From contig JAAEAF010006075.1 in assembly GCA_011037195.1 (NCBI GenBank), forward strand, positions 1-64,000: DNA of 64,000 bases. The letters run 5' to 3'. This DNA comes from Triatoma infestans. Taxonomy: Eukaryota; Arthropoda; Insecta; Hemiptera; Reduviidae. Shown piece after piece: positions 53,917-64,000 of the stretch (its first letter is position 1; every line of letters begins with the position of its first letter). A program made the translations under genes and the position numbers. A model generated the notes under the pieces. That model was not told the origin of the DNA, made no database searches, and saw only the letters and a program-made list of their open reading frames with translations.

Positions 53917-54260
53917 GCATTGTACTATCCCTTCTTCTCACAGGGGAGGAATTGAAGGAACAAAGAGAAGAGATTCCTTTAAAGACAGACTTGTGCTAGA
54001 AATTAAGGTGAGCATCAGAGCTATACCAGTATCAAGTTATAAGAATTTATTATAAGATTTTATAGTGATTTTCAAAGTACTACTTAATTTCTCTTAGAGA
54101 ATATATTTAATTTACTCTACCAGTGTGTTCTTTATTATTCTTATACTTCTAATCTCTATCTCAAACAAACATACAAGCCCTTATTTTACAATACCGCTCC
54201 TGCTACACAGCTTACCAGCATACTACAAATACACATCACACCATAACATTATAAAACGAT
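53917..54260 (+). repeat. Repeat family B, copy 3
   Basis: Shares CCCTTCTTCTCACAGGGGA at the start with 61725-61745 and the ATACAAGCCC, ACAATACCGCTC and ACACATCACACCATAACAT end with the other copies. The middle is diverged. Confidence 0.5.
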
Positions 54261-54454
54261 CACAGAAAATTCTCTGGCCTGTAAGAGGGCTTCTTGATGG
54301 TGTTTCTAGATTAATTTGAACTTCGTATTTGGCGAGCATATATGATTTTGAGTAGCTCTTGGTGGAAACTTGATGCAGTTCTTGAAAGCTTGAAAGTTCG
54401 TTCCATGTACAAGTGGGCAAGATAGACGGGATAGGGTATATGGTATTGTGTTTG

Positions 54455-54535
54455 TCACTGCCTGGACTCGATCTGGGACCCCGCGTGATAGTCTATTGCG
54501 CTACCACTGAGATAACCCTTTCCACAATTTTTTTG
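54455..54535 (-). repeat. tRNA-like SINE head
   Basis: The minus strand carries GGTTATCTCAGTGGTAGCGC (box A) and GATCGAGTCCAGG (box B). The start and end do not pair as an acceptor stem. Probably a SINE related to 24072-24285. Confidence 0.5.
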
Positions 54536-54594
54536 TTTTATTTTAATAAATAATTTTTACAATCAGTCTGCGATCTGATGTAGGCTATGCTTTC

Positions 54595-54785
54595 TAATAG
54601 CAAAACTGAAAGCCGGACAATTAGTTCCGGAGAGAACTCTCCGATAGCGCGCTAGACTCTCGCGAGCCCCGTCAATGGTCGGCAATGTTGTCTTACCGAA
54701 AACATTCTACTCGGAGGCGAGAATAAGAGCCTCCGGATGCCGATGATCACAGACGATGAAGCGCCTTAATACAAGAAAAAATCTG
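54595..54785 (+). repeat. SINE body fragment
   Basis: GGTCGGCAATGTTGTCTTAC, AACATTCTACTCGGAGGC and a GAAGCGCCTTAATAC ending match the bodies at 5615 and 26745. Confidence 0.5.
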
Positions 54786-55079
54786 CTGTCCTTTTTCTTA
54801 CGACTTTCTCTTACTTCTTTTAATATTCTATAATCTCTTCTTTTAATATCTATAAAGAGACAAATTTTTTTTAAACTCAAATTTTATTTATTTTCGAAAC
54901 ATAAATATAGAGGTGGTGGGGGATAAGTAACACCCTACTAATCTTGGCAGGTAGAGAAGTAATGATTATTTTTTGGCCCAGTAGAGCGCTCTAAAAACAT
55001 TGAACCATATGGTTTGAAAGAAAATTCACCCAATACCTGAAAAGCGTTAGAGGGATAAATTAATGAGCGACAAAGTTAT
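54786..55079. other. Spacer
   Basis: No feature recognised. Confidence 0.3.
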
Positions 55080-55900
55080 TGATGATTCTTACATATTACC
55101 GCCTCTGGCGTAGAGTATATAAGCGACCGGATTTCATCTTGTGGAACAGTATCCCACTCTTACACAAGAGCAATTCGGAGTGTTCTTCTAAGTCGAGATT
55201 AAAAGTGGCGAATGATGTCTGACATGTTTCCCAGTAATGTCCCTCATATATTCTAAAGAATTTATGTGGCCAAGTCATTGATCCAAATATTGTTGAAACC
55301 TTGAGCAACTTGTGGTCGAGCATTTCATGCATTAGCACAAAGTTGTCTCCAATACATGGATCACAACTTCCACAAGGACTTTCAATGAACCTTATAATAT
55401 GAAATATACTTCTTCAAACCGCTGTTTTGTATGGTAATTCTATAAGGGCATGTAGTTGATTCCACTGCATACCATAACTGATTGCTGCTGGAAAGGCTGT
55501 GACTCACGCAAGACACATAGAAAAAAACATTGTTCTCGTCTAGTCCATTCAGGTCCCACTTATCAGATTGGTATAAACAGGATTAAACTGTTAAGTGAAC
55601 ACTTCCTATTGATGTCGCCTTTTTGCCCAATTCTCTACAATACTAAAGACACTCTTCGGGGCTTCTAGAGACTAGATCACATTTGAGCAGCCTTCTCCTG
55701 ACCGTTTCAATGCGCACCTATACTTTATAGACCATTTGCAGTTGGCCGCGAACCTCGGGAGCCACTAAATGACGGTTCCGTAGTATGATAAGAGCTTTGA
55801 AACAGGTATCTCTAGCCGTTGTTCATCATAGTCTACCAATACCATCCATCAAAACTTCCATTAAACCTTAATCGTTGTAGATTATCATGGAATTATTGAG
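55080..55900 (-). pseudogene. Tc1-like transposase remnant
   Basis: Across several frames on the minus strand: ETVRRRLLKCDLVSRSPEE (N-terminal to mid region), a DENNVFF-like segment, an ARPHVAQGFNNIW segment (second catalytic region, DNARPH in intact Tc1), NSLEYMRDITGKHVRHHSP (from the NPIEH.WD region) and WDTVPQDEIRSLIYS (C-terminal W..IPQ..I..LI.S). The order and spacing fit Tc1-type transposases. Numerous frameshifts; catalytic residues not intact. ITRs were not found. Confidence 0.6.
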
Positions 55901-57239
55901 TGGGAACTCCGAAGACTTGGTTTATGTAGCGGAAACTTCGTGCCTCGTTGTCTTAATCATCTTGCCCCCAGGCAAATCATTTCCACATAGAACCATTCTT
56001 TTAGAGAAAATTAACTAATTAACTTTGAATTTCAGATAAAAAAAAAAAAATTAAATGTAAAAAATTCATAAAAAGATAAAAGTTGGTTGAACAGTCCAAG
56101 ACGAATTCCAGCTGATTTACTTTATTTTTAGCTCCACAGTATTCGAAAGGATTAATAATATACGCAAACAGTATATATCAATAATGATTACACTTACCTT
56201 AGAACCTTCTGGATTTTATTTATATAAATCAAAACTACAAATTTTTGAGTTTACATGATACTTCAAAAAAAAAAAAAAAAAAAAAAAATAAAATAAAATG
56301 AGCATTAATTCGAAAAGAACAAAAAGACGTTATTGTTTAATTTATTTTATAAATTATTTTATTGTATTTAATATTAAATTTAAGAAAAGAATAAAATAAA
56401 ACATAACAAAACTGCATAACAAAATTACATGTGAATATTTGTATAAACAAAACATTAAACCAGTCAGGTTTAGTAAAACATTGTTCTATAATGTAAAAAT
56501 AATGCGTGGTACATTTAATTTAAACTTGGACCTACAAGTGTAAGAAAGGATTCTAACATAATAAATTGTTCCGGAAGATACTTTAATATAGGCCTAAAAC
56601 AAGAGTGAGCACTAATATGGAGGATGAAGATTCGCCCCTAGTTTGCCTATTCAAAGGACATTAATCTCAGTTTGGAAGATTCAACTCTGGCTGTACACAT
56701 GGTCCTTTCCCATATACGTATGTGATGATGCTGCGGGTGTTTTATTAGTATGGAGGACAACACTAACAAAGGATCTCTATTAAAACAATGAGATTACATT
56801 ATATATATATATTTATATATATATTGTTTGTATGTAAATATTCTTTATATGATTATTTTACAAGCATAGCATTGTTTTCAGATATGAGCTATCTCTTGTT
56901 CTATTCAATTAGAGAGCCAATGCTTTCAAATGAGTAACTCTTTCCTACTTTCTAGATAGATTATTATATATTGTATAATAGAATGTTCTCTTATTATGAT
57001 CTTTCTTTTGTAAACATAATAGAAATAAACTATTCTTCACTGTATTTCCACTAAAATAAACTTCACATTAAAATGAAAGAAAGGAGAAAGAATCAAATTA
57101 TACTCATTGAAGAAATGTTGAACTATTATGATCTGCAGGTGGTAGTCGTGTTTAAGGTCTCATACTTCTTCGTGTGCCCCATGATAAAGCCTACTTTTGT
57201 TCACATGCATGCCTCCACACCGTTCCCTTCACTAGAAAA
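55901..57239. other. AT-rich sequence
   Basis: Poly(A)20+ at 56266-56288, (TA)n near 56795. No gene recognised. Confidence 0.3.
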
Positions 57240-57540
57240 CTCTTAATCTGCCTCAATGTTGGGAAGATTCTGAAAGCAATGCTTTCTAAGCTCTTCTTGG
57301 GAAGACTATCTTAAGAAATGTTTTCCAGTCTTGAGCGTAGTTGCTGTGCTTTTCCTAGCCAGAGCAATAAACCATCCTTTTACTTGTAAGCTATTATGCA
57401 CTGGCACACAAAGGAACGTAACTTCATTAATATTGCCCAGATTATTAAGTTGCCCATGCATTTCCGATAACAGCCTGCCTGTCGGATAGATCTCAACTCT
57501 TGATTCCAATAATTCCAATAATTGTCGAGGAACCATCTTC
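57240..57540 (-). pseudogene. LINE RNase H remnant
   Basis: The minus strand reads EVTFLCVPVHNSLQVKGWFI then ALARKST, which resembles the last RNase H motif (.VTFLWVPGH.G..GNE.AD.LARKG) with decay. Preceding LLELLESRVEIYPTGRLL may be the end of the previous helix. Weak but colinear with 60167-60750. Confidence 0.4.
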
Positions 57541-57839
57541 CAGTTGTGTGACTGGAAGATGTGAAAAGAGTAAAAAGTTCGTGCGTGTGTGTGACTACTT
57601 ACCTTATCGTATCCACTAGCTCAACTAGGTGAACTCTAGCGCTACACCACACATTCTCACTTCCTGGATATGGCTACATTTTACAAGCTCAAAAACTACA
57701 TTTTGTTCAAACTCAAAAACTTATGTTATTTACGTCGGTTTCGTGTTACATTTTACTTGCTTTTTTCGATAAGGGGATTTTCGCTTTCTCTCACTGAGTT
57801 GTTGCCGAATACGTTAATATGTTTAATAGTGAAGGGTGT
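57541..57839. other. Spacer
   Basis: No feature recognised. Confidence 0.3.
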
Positions 57840-58030
57840 GAATGTGAACAAAATATTTCAAAACCAAAAAAGTCGCAGGAAGCACAGACTTGATATTTCG
57901 TTTAAATTTCTTCATAAGATCCGATCTGAAAGATTCGGTCAAAATTTACCGACTGTAACTGCGTCTTTACTGAATAATTTTGTTTTTTGGTTTGTCTCGC
58001 TAACGGCGTTGTTTTTTCTATTTTGTTAAC
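57840..58030 (-). repeat. Repeat family H, fragment
   Basis: CTTGATATTTCGTTTAAAT, ATAAGATCCGATCTGAAAG and TCGGTCAAAATTTACCGAC match the 53000-53100 part of the copy at 52833-53516 in the same orientation. Confidence 0.5.
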
Positions 58031-60029
58031 AACGCTAGACTAGACATAATTTTTCGGTGATTCTACCAAGTTACTAAAGTCGCCTAGCCATGCGGTCTTT
58101 GCCACAAATCAAGTTGAATTCGATCGGATTTCTCACTTTCTTGAAGAAAGGACATGGAAACATTATGTGAGATCACCATGCCCTTTGCTTCTCACTCATA
58201 ATAAAGGTAAAACTTCAGTTCTAGGTGAGGTAATTGAATTAAAGTCTCCATATTCCTTGAAGAACTGCACAACGGTACGTGACCGTTTCATCCATTTGCA
58301 AACTAGCAGTTTCAAAATGGCAGCGCGCAATTTCATATTACAAATTTTAATTATTCTGCTAGACTGTAGTTCGTTACTTCCTTATCATTTCACCATGCGA
58401 AACTTCTTGTAGGACCCTTCTCTCCATGGGAAAATTATACGGAAGTACCCGTGACTCAAAATGCCATTGGAATACATTTCAAAAGCTTAGATACTGAGGC
58501 CAAAACAGCTTGCTGGGTCGTTTAGATTATTTCGCTATAGTTTAGCAAGCTTTCTTGTTTGTCCAGCGAGCGGTAGAAAAAGAAGCAACATTCTCAATGA
58601 TTCCCTGGAAATTAGTAACCGTGAGTGTTGCCTCGAGACTCACTCATATCTAAGGAACTGTACTGACACACGGTGTTTCTTAAAGGAAAGCCTCCAGTCT
58701 TTCATAACCTTCCAGTATTATGTTTGTTTATCACGGTTAATTCTATATTCATTTACTCTTATTCAAGGGCGAGTGATTAAGCTCACGTTTCATCAATGTG
58801 ACCCTAGACAACGTTTCGCCAAAACGCCAATTAGTATTCATGGAATAGCAAAGATCGATGTATAAGCCAGTGCATTGCAACAAATAAGATCTTCTGATTG
58901 CTACACAAGCTCAACTGCCACAAGAAATCCACAGGAAAAGACCAATAACAATTTATTACAGAGAAGAATTTTGTAAGATCTATTAAAAATTTATGCTTAT
59001 TTTTTATTCATTATTCCAAGCAAATTTTGCCTTGCACAGTGTAAATAACTGGTTTATTTGTTTACAAGGTTAGATATACAAATACCACTTCAAATTTACA
59101 AATAGATTGGTTCATTTAATTAAAATAAAAGGTTATCACCATAGTAATAAAATAAAGTTAAACAATAAACTAAAGTAGGGACGATCATTCACCCACCTAC
59201 ATCAATTCAACTAGTAATGTTCACAGTTTCATCTGCCTATCGACCTGTTTCTATACATAGCATTCAATATACCACCACTTGAGATGCTTCCATTTTAATT
59301 TGATTGCATTAAGAGACCTGAAGTTCCCATTAAGGATTCACGTGACTAGCTCAGGTTAATTAATGAAAAGGTAAACAAGATGGTATACCATCATCGCCAA
59401 GTACCATGACTGTAATTAACGGAAATAAAGTAAAATACAGATTCCCATGTGACATCATTGTTTCATTCAAATAGAAAAAGGCAAAGGGCTGACATTATTG
59501 CATAGAATTAGAATCCTATCATAATTACATTTTAAGTAATGGCGAACCCTAGATTGATAAAAATAATTGCACTGGAAATATAAGTAGAAATCTGCTACTG
59601 GTTCTTTGAATTGAATAATTTCTATTCCAAAATATAATTTTAAATGATCCGTTAAATATTCATAATTTGCAGTTATGGTGAAAAAAAAAATGTACATTCA
59701 ATTAGAAAAATGTTAAAATTTGGAAGTACATGGATTAAATAAACATTCAAACGTGTGAGTTTGCAAAGAAGAACAACATTAAAATTTTGATTGAAAATAA
59801 TTATTTCTCTAGTAATCTGCCACTTACCATTGTGAGAATGATACTATAACTTAGAGGCGAACTGCTACATTTAATTATAAACCATACAGTAATAATATTG
59901 ATAATTATTTTGTCTAACCTGTTCTGCAATCTATTAGAATGGGTAGTAAAAATGTTTTCATAGATAAGGTGTATAAGATAGAACTTCTAAGTGAAAAGAA
60001 AAAGGTCATTATTATCACGATCCTATTGC
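58031..60029. other. Unassigned sequence
   Basis: Less repetitive than its surroundings; open frames 58167-58412 and 59467-59697 have no recognised domain. If host gene parts lie in this window this is a place to test, but I see no splice-bounded coding exon. Confidence 0.3.
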
Positions 60030-60750
60030 AAAAATCTTATGAACTTAAAACTATTATTGTTATTGTAGTTCGGGTGCCTAATGGCGCGGGACCTAAGCCT
60101 ATGTGGCCTTTATCCCCCCGATACCCTCCCTATCCCCTTAACAGATCTCCCCCGGTAGCTTACCGGTTAATCTACAGTATCCCAAGATATCCCTAAACTC
60201 CAGCTCGCGCAGACAATCCTGCGAGAGTGATGCCCTCCCAAAGACACGAAACCTAGTTCAAGCGAACGAGGACACTGACAAAGGTAGTGGTACACCGTTT
60301 CCCTGACTCCGTCGTCACAGTTCTGACAAATGGGACTAGACGTCCTCCCTATATTAAACAAGTGGCTGGACACCCAAGTGTGTCCAGTCACTATCCCTAT
60401 CAGGGTCCTCAGACCCGTCCTACTAAGGGACAGGAGATACTCCGAAGTTCCCTGCCTACTTGTCTTTATAAATCTTTTGGCTTGGAGGCACCCCTGCGTG
60501 TCCCCCCAGCGTTTCTCCAAAACTTTCGTCTCCCAAAGTCTAATCTGTTTGTCACGAAACGTCTTTGTGACAGCCAGGGCTGGTTCAGGACCGCAAAATG
60601 GTTGAGATGATCCCTCCCTAGCCAACTGGTCTGCCCTCTCATTCCCCTCTATTCCCGCGTGTCCGGGTATCCAATAGAGGCGCACCGTACCCCTCCGAGC
60701 TAAAGCATTGAGCTTCCTCCGACATTCTCCCACTAATTTCGAACTCCAAC
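60030..60750 (-). pseudogene. LINE RNase H and zinc-knuckle tail, 5'-truncated
   Basis: About 190 open codons from the truncation point at about 60750: SSKLVGECRRKLNALARRG, LYWIPGHAGIEGNERADQLA (last RNase H motif with catalytic His/Asp context), then CQNCDDGVRETVYHYLCQCP, a CCHC knuckle. The order RNase H then CCHC is that of the C-terminus of R1/I/Jockey-type LINEs carrying RNase H. The frame ends at 60167 and a 3' UTR follows to about 60030. The apparent ATG at 60793 lies outside the element. The frame is still open, so the insertion is rather young. Same family as the fragment at 1-242. Confidence 0.8.
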
Positions 60751-60859
60751 TTAAAACTAAACTGAAAAGCAAATTAAAAATTATTATACACACCAGCGAG
60801 AGGCAGACAAATTCTTCTTATATTTACTTTTATTTTTTCCATCTTGATTGAAAAAAAAA

Positions 60860-61060
60860 TCTGGTGTGAAGTACTTACACAACTTTCCCTAACATAATTA
60901 TAGAAGTGGTGGGGGGGGGGGGGACAACATCTACCCAAGCAGATCGTAGGAGTGATTCCATTATAGTCCAGAGGGGGCAGCGTCAATAACATTGCATAAA
61001 CCCGAATAACATTTGAAATTCAACGCCACAAATTCAACTAAACTCCCTAAAATAAATTCG
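60860..61060 (+). repeat. Repeat family H, 5' fragment
   Basis: TCTGGTGTGAAGTACTTACA then CAACTTTCCCTAAC after an A-run; G12 at about 60910-60922. Only the 5' part is recognisable. Confidence 0.6.
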
Positions 61061-61334
61061 GCCAGGAAAATATTACAAATCAAAGTGATACTTATCTATT
61101 CTGTGTGGTTAGCATATTTTAAGATTAAAGGAAAAATCTTAATAGTGTTTTCCTGTTTTCTGAAAGTCTTACTACCAAGTTAATCGATTTTTTTTTTTTT
61201 TAAATTTGGTATTCTAGCAATGCCTCATTATTTTTTTTCCTAGGTACCATGTAAGGAGTTGGAAACACATATTTTACTAATAACCTTTTTTTTTAATTGT
61301 ATAGTTAGTTGCAAATTTTGTGGCTGTTGTACGG
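61061..61334. other. Spacer
   Basis: No feature recognised. Confidence 0.3.
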
Positions 61335-61724
61335 TTGAATTTTGCTAAGTAGTGTTGAAAAAAGATGAACCAGTTTACAGCCTTATATATTTTATTTTAA
61401 GAATACATTTTAGTTTTATTTCCTTTCCTGACGTTTCGACATTTTACATGTCATCTTCAAAGGAAATAATGTTTATTTTAAAACTTTTTTTTTTTTTTAA
61501 ATCTGAAATTATTACACTTATACTAGAACAAAAATTTGTTCTTATGTACAGAAAAACAAAAATTATATTTGTCCACAAATTGATTGTACCAATCTGTGAT
61601 GGATGCCAGAAATATAAAAATATATTTAATTTGAAATTATCAAGAACGTGTAACATTCGCTGGCAAAAGGGACTATTCGGGTAGAAGACCACTACTGTCT
61701 TTTTAGAGTTCATGAACTTATTAC

Positions 61725-62078
61725 CATTGTCTACCCTTCTTCTCACAGGGGATGATTTGAACGAACAATTAGAAGGCATTCTTTCAGGACAGTCTGTATT
61801 AGACATTCAAGCAGAACGCTTTTTTTTCGCCCTCTTAGCATCAGTGCCAGTTCCACAATATATTAATAAGTTTATACATTCTTTGCAAATAACTTGTAGT
61901 TGTTATTTTAATAGAAAATATTTATTGTTAGCAGTGGTGACTACTTTCTTATTTCTGAATACTTCTCTCTCTTAAAACTTACATAAACACACAAGCCCTT
62001 TACAAAGCCGCTCACGCCACAAACTACAAGCTACTACCGCTCACTACAAACTACATCACATCACACCAATAACATTTC
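61725..62078 (+). repeat. Repeat family B, copy 4, nested
   Basis: CCCTTCTTCTCACAGGGGAT, AGAAGGCATTCTTTCAGGAC, GCAAATAACTTGTAGTTGTT, TATTGTTAGCAGTGGTGACT and CAAGCCCTTTACAAAGCCGC in order. It lies between the arms of the large inverted repeat. Confidence 0.65.
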
Positions 62079-62080
62079 AC

Positions 62081-62282
62081 AACCTTTTGTAAGTTACAGT
62101 TGTGATGTAGCCGTTATATTGAAATTTTATATATTTTTTCCAGAACTATATATAAATATAAATTTATGAAATTTATGAAAAATATAAATTTCTTCAACAC
62201 ATTCTTCGTTTTCTGGAAAAATACGTATATATAAAATTTGAGTATAACGGCCACACCATAACTGTAACTTACAAAAGGTTGA
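62081..62282. repeat. Nested hairpin
   Basis: CAACCTTTTGTAAGTTACAG at 62081 is complementary to 62263-62282; the arms run about 70-75 nt (GCCGTTATA, AATTTTATATA and TTTTTCCAGAA blocks) with a loop of some 50 nt. Confidence 0.75.
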
Positions 62283-62539
62283 TATAAACAATTTGTGGAC
62301 AAATGTAATTTTTGTTTTTCTATACATAAGAAAAATTTTTGTTCTAATATAAGTGTAATAATGTCAGATTTAAAAAAAAAAAATGTTTTTAAAATAAATA
62401 TTACTTCCTTTGAAGATGACATGTAGAATGTCGAAGCGTCAGGAAAGGAAACAAAACTTAAATGTATTCCTAAAATAAATAACCAAGGCTGTAAAAACTG
62501 GTTCATCTTTTTCAACACTACTTAGCAGAATTCAATTTT

Positions 62540-62635
62540 TTGTAAACTAATATAAAATTTAGCACTTATTTCGCGGGATTCGAGCTGGGGATCTCCAAGT
62601 TACAAGTCCATGCTCATTACTATTACACTGTATAG
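62540..62635 (-). repeat. tRNA-derived SINE head
   Basis: Minus strand GTAATAGTAATGAGCATGGA then CCCCAGCTCGAATCCCGC (box B), and ATAAGTGCTAAATTTTAT as in the copy at 31020-31216. Confidence 0.6.
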
Positions 62636-62938
62636 AAAGTACGTATACTTTCTAGCATCCGAATTTAAAGAAAATAATTGGATTTGAATAAATATTTTAT
62701 TTTATAAAACAATACAATCAGAAATTTGTTTATTAAAGTACTTTAGATAATGGCTATAAGCCGTTTATCGAAAACATCTATCACAAATACAAATAATCTC
62801 AAAATATGAATAACATATAAATTCAATAATCAATACCATTAATTATGGAATTTCATTATAATTTGGTTGTTTTAATTATTATTTATTACTCATTTTATTG
62901 TTTATTTCTCACATTTCATTTTGATATATAAAAAAAAA
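62636..62938. other. AT-rich spacer
   Basis: No feature recognised. Confidence 0.3.
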
Positions 62939-63931
62939 TCTGGTGTGAAACACTCACACAACTTTCTCTTACTCCATTTCTCAAAATGATAATTGACAAA
63001 TTTTATAGTTTGTGTACCAAATTTAATGAAATTCGTCGAAAACTGAAAAAACTGTTCAGTAAAAGCGCACTTCCGGTTTACTAATTTTCTTGCAACTCGG
63101 AATTTCAGCCATCTATTTATTTCTAACTAATTATGTTTGGATGATAGAATTGTATAATCAACTTGGACAGCACTTTAGAGAAAAACATAACCCCACCTCT
63201 CCCCTAAAAGTGCCCTTAAAAGAATTTTCCCAGAGAAATGTTTTAAATAAAAGTGGTAGATCTTTGCAGTTAGGTTTATATACAGAAGTGTTCAAAAAAA
63301 TAGTCGGAGCCCTTTTTTTGGAAAATTGCGAAAAAGTGAATAAATCATTTGTAAAGTGGTAAAGAGTAAACGCAACTTCCGGTTATCCGATTTTTTCAAA
63401 CGCGGATTTCAACAACATATTTAATTCTAATTAATATTATTTAGATGACAGAATTGTCTAATAAACTGAAATAGCACTTTACATGAAAACCTAACCCACC
63501 CCTCCCCCAAAAGTGCCCTTAAATGCATTTTCCTGGAGAAATGTTTCAAATAAAAGTTGTAGCTCTTTGTATGTGTGGTTGATGTTTTATGTTTAAAGAA
63601 AATCGTCGGAGCCATTTTTGAGAAAATCGCAAAAAAATAAAAATTCCAACTTGTAAAGTGGTACTTCCGGTTGAGGAATTTTGACAGATAACGTAGTGTC
63701 AGATCCCACAGTGATACCCAAATGGAATATCAAGTTTCAACTTTCTACGGTTTTTTGTTTTTGAGCTATGCTGTTCACATACAGACACACACACACACAC
63801 AGACCATTTGCTAAAAACCACTTTTTTGGACTCAGCAGGGAACCTCGAAACGGATATTTCCGGTAAAAACCCCACATAGAAAATTTGACACGATTACAAT
63901 ACTTCATCTTACTAGGAGTAAGAGAAAGTAA
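62939..63931 (+). repeat. Repeat family H, longest copy (993 bp)
   Basis: Starts TCTGGTGTGAAACACTCACA after an A8 run; GTGTGA and TCACAC form a hairpin. ACTTTCTCTTACT at the 5' side is exactly complementary to AGTAAGAGAAAGT at the 3' end, a 13-bp subterminal inverted repeat. The 3' end is preceded by the palindrome CTTACTAGGAGTAAG. The interior has tandem units of about 300 bp: ACTTCCGGTT at 63069, 63375 and 63663. (AC)n at 63783-63799. It encodes nothing recognisable (the 90-codon frame at 63090-63362 lies in one unit). The architecture resembles nonautonomous Helentron-associated elements, but CTRR at the 3' end is absent, so this is tentative. Confidence 0.75.
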
Positions 63932-63960
63932 TAATATTATTATCATTATTATAGTATTAT

Positions 63961-64000
63961 TGTCCTCAGGCGTTGGTCTATGGCTAGCGCACTCACCTTT
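63961..64000 (+). repeat. tRNA-derived SINE, cut by right edge
   Basis: GTCCTCAGGCGTTGGTCTAT then GGCTAGCGCACTCACCTTT matches the head at 31783-31825. Confidence 0.7.

Larger units (their letters stand above)
61335..62536. mobile_element. Large inverted-repeat element with nested insertions
   Basis: Arms 61335-61590 and 62283-62536 are inverted copies of about 250 bp (outer ends TTGAATTTTGCTAAGTAGTG and the complement at 62517-62536). Each arm contains a TTGAAGATGACAT hairpin module at 61424-61466 (minus) and 62405-62445 (plus). Between the arms lie a family B copy and a second hairpin (62081-62282). No transposase seen. The open frames in the arms (61352-61684, 62114-62518) are mirror images of one another, which argues they are noncoding. 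Confidence 0.7.

Noticed and set aside
61352..62518. Two similar open frames on opposite strands as a gene pair
   Set aside because: They are the two arms of an inverted repeat, so the likeness is at DNA level.
62939..63931. Canonical Helitron
   Set aside because: A 5' TC and a 3' palindrome exist, but the CTRR end is missing and no Rep-helicase is seen; only a Helentron-like comparison is kept.

Overview
The window reads as AT-rich, gene-poor DNA from an insect nuclear genome. The lineage is inferred from its transposon content: an errantivirus-type gypsy with an env gene, Jockey-type LINEs whose ORF1 carries zinc knuckles, a Dong/R4-like LINE tail in a TAA microsatellite, a mariner, and tRNA-derived SINEs. 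The species cannot be read from the sequence; a sap-feeding hemipteran would fit, but this is a guess. I could identify no host protein-coding gene. Nothing bacterial is present (no operons, ribosome binding sites, rRNA or CRISPR).

Layout. 1-3.4 kb: RNase H end of a LINE at the left edge, an inverted-repeat element, and a 5'-truncated Jockey-type LINE with 11-bp target duplications inside an older repeat. 5.6-9.3 kb: a SINE body, two solo LTRs (5886-6549 and 7848-8217) and a 450-bp palindromic foldback. 11-17 kb: repeat-family fragments and a solo LTR. 19-26 kb: LINE, BEL/Pao-like and Dong/R4-like fragments, a solo LTR, a SINE and pieces of a long repeat family ('H'). 26.2-29.1 kb: a module shared with 12.3 kb, a SINE interrupted by a hAT-type MITE with perfect 8-bp target duplications, and an RTE-like LINE tail. 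30-32 kb: repeat family B and SINEs.

33.3-45.2 kb is the best preserved block. It holds a 7.2-kb gypsy/errantivirus provirus on the minus strand (two 228-bp LTRs, tRNA-Lys primer site, gag, broken pol, open env), followed after 27 bp by a full-length 4.7-kb Jockey-clade LINE, also minus strand, with 15-bp target duplications. In the provirus, gag is predicted to reach pol by a -1 ribosomal frameshift and env to be expressed from a spliced mRNA. Pol has frameshift mutations and an Asn where integrases have the catalytic Glu, so the copy is probably defective although young (3 differences between LTRs).

45.5-64 kb: a small inverted-repeat element, a LINE tail, a GC-rich minisatellite, a solo LTR, a dead mariner, an RTE-like tail between 130-bp direct repeats, family H copies, a Tc1-like remnant, two RNase H LINE remnants, a nested inverted-repeat element (61.3-62.5 kb), a 993-bp family H copy with internal 300-bp tandem units, and the start of a SINE at the right edge.

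The most unusual signal is a short structured module found in three otherwise unrelated inverted-repeat families (45.6 kb, 8.9/9.2 kb, 61.4/62.4 kb). Each has YTGANGA, one extra T, a stem-loop, GAAA or a one-base variant, a short palindrome, then TC; in two families flanking bases also pair. This is the order of hammerhead ribozyme parts with a palindromic stem III. Activity is untested and the extra base is a caveat.
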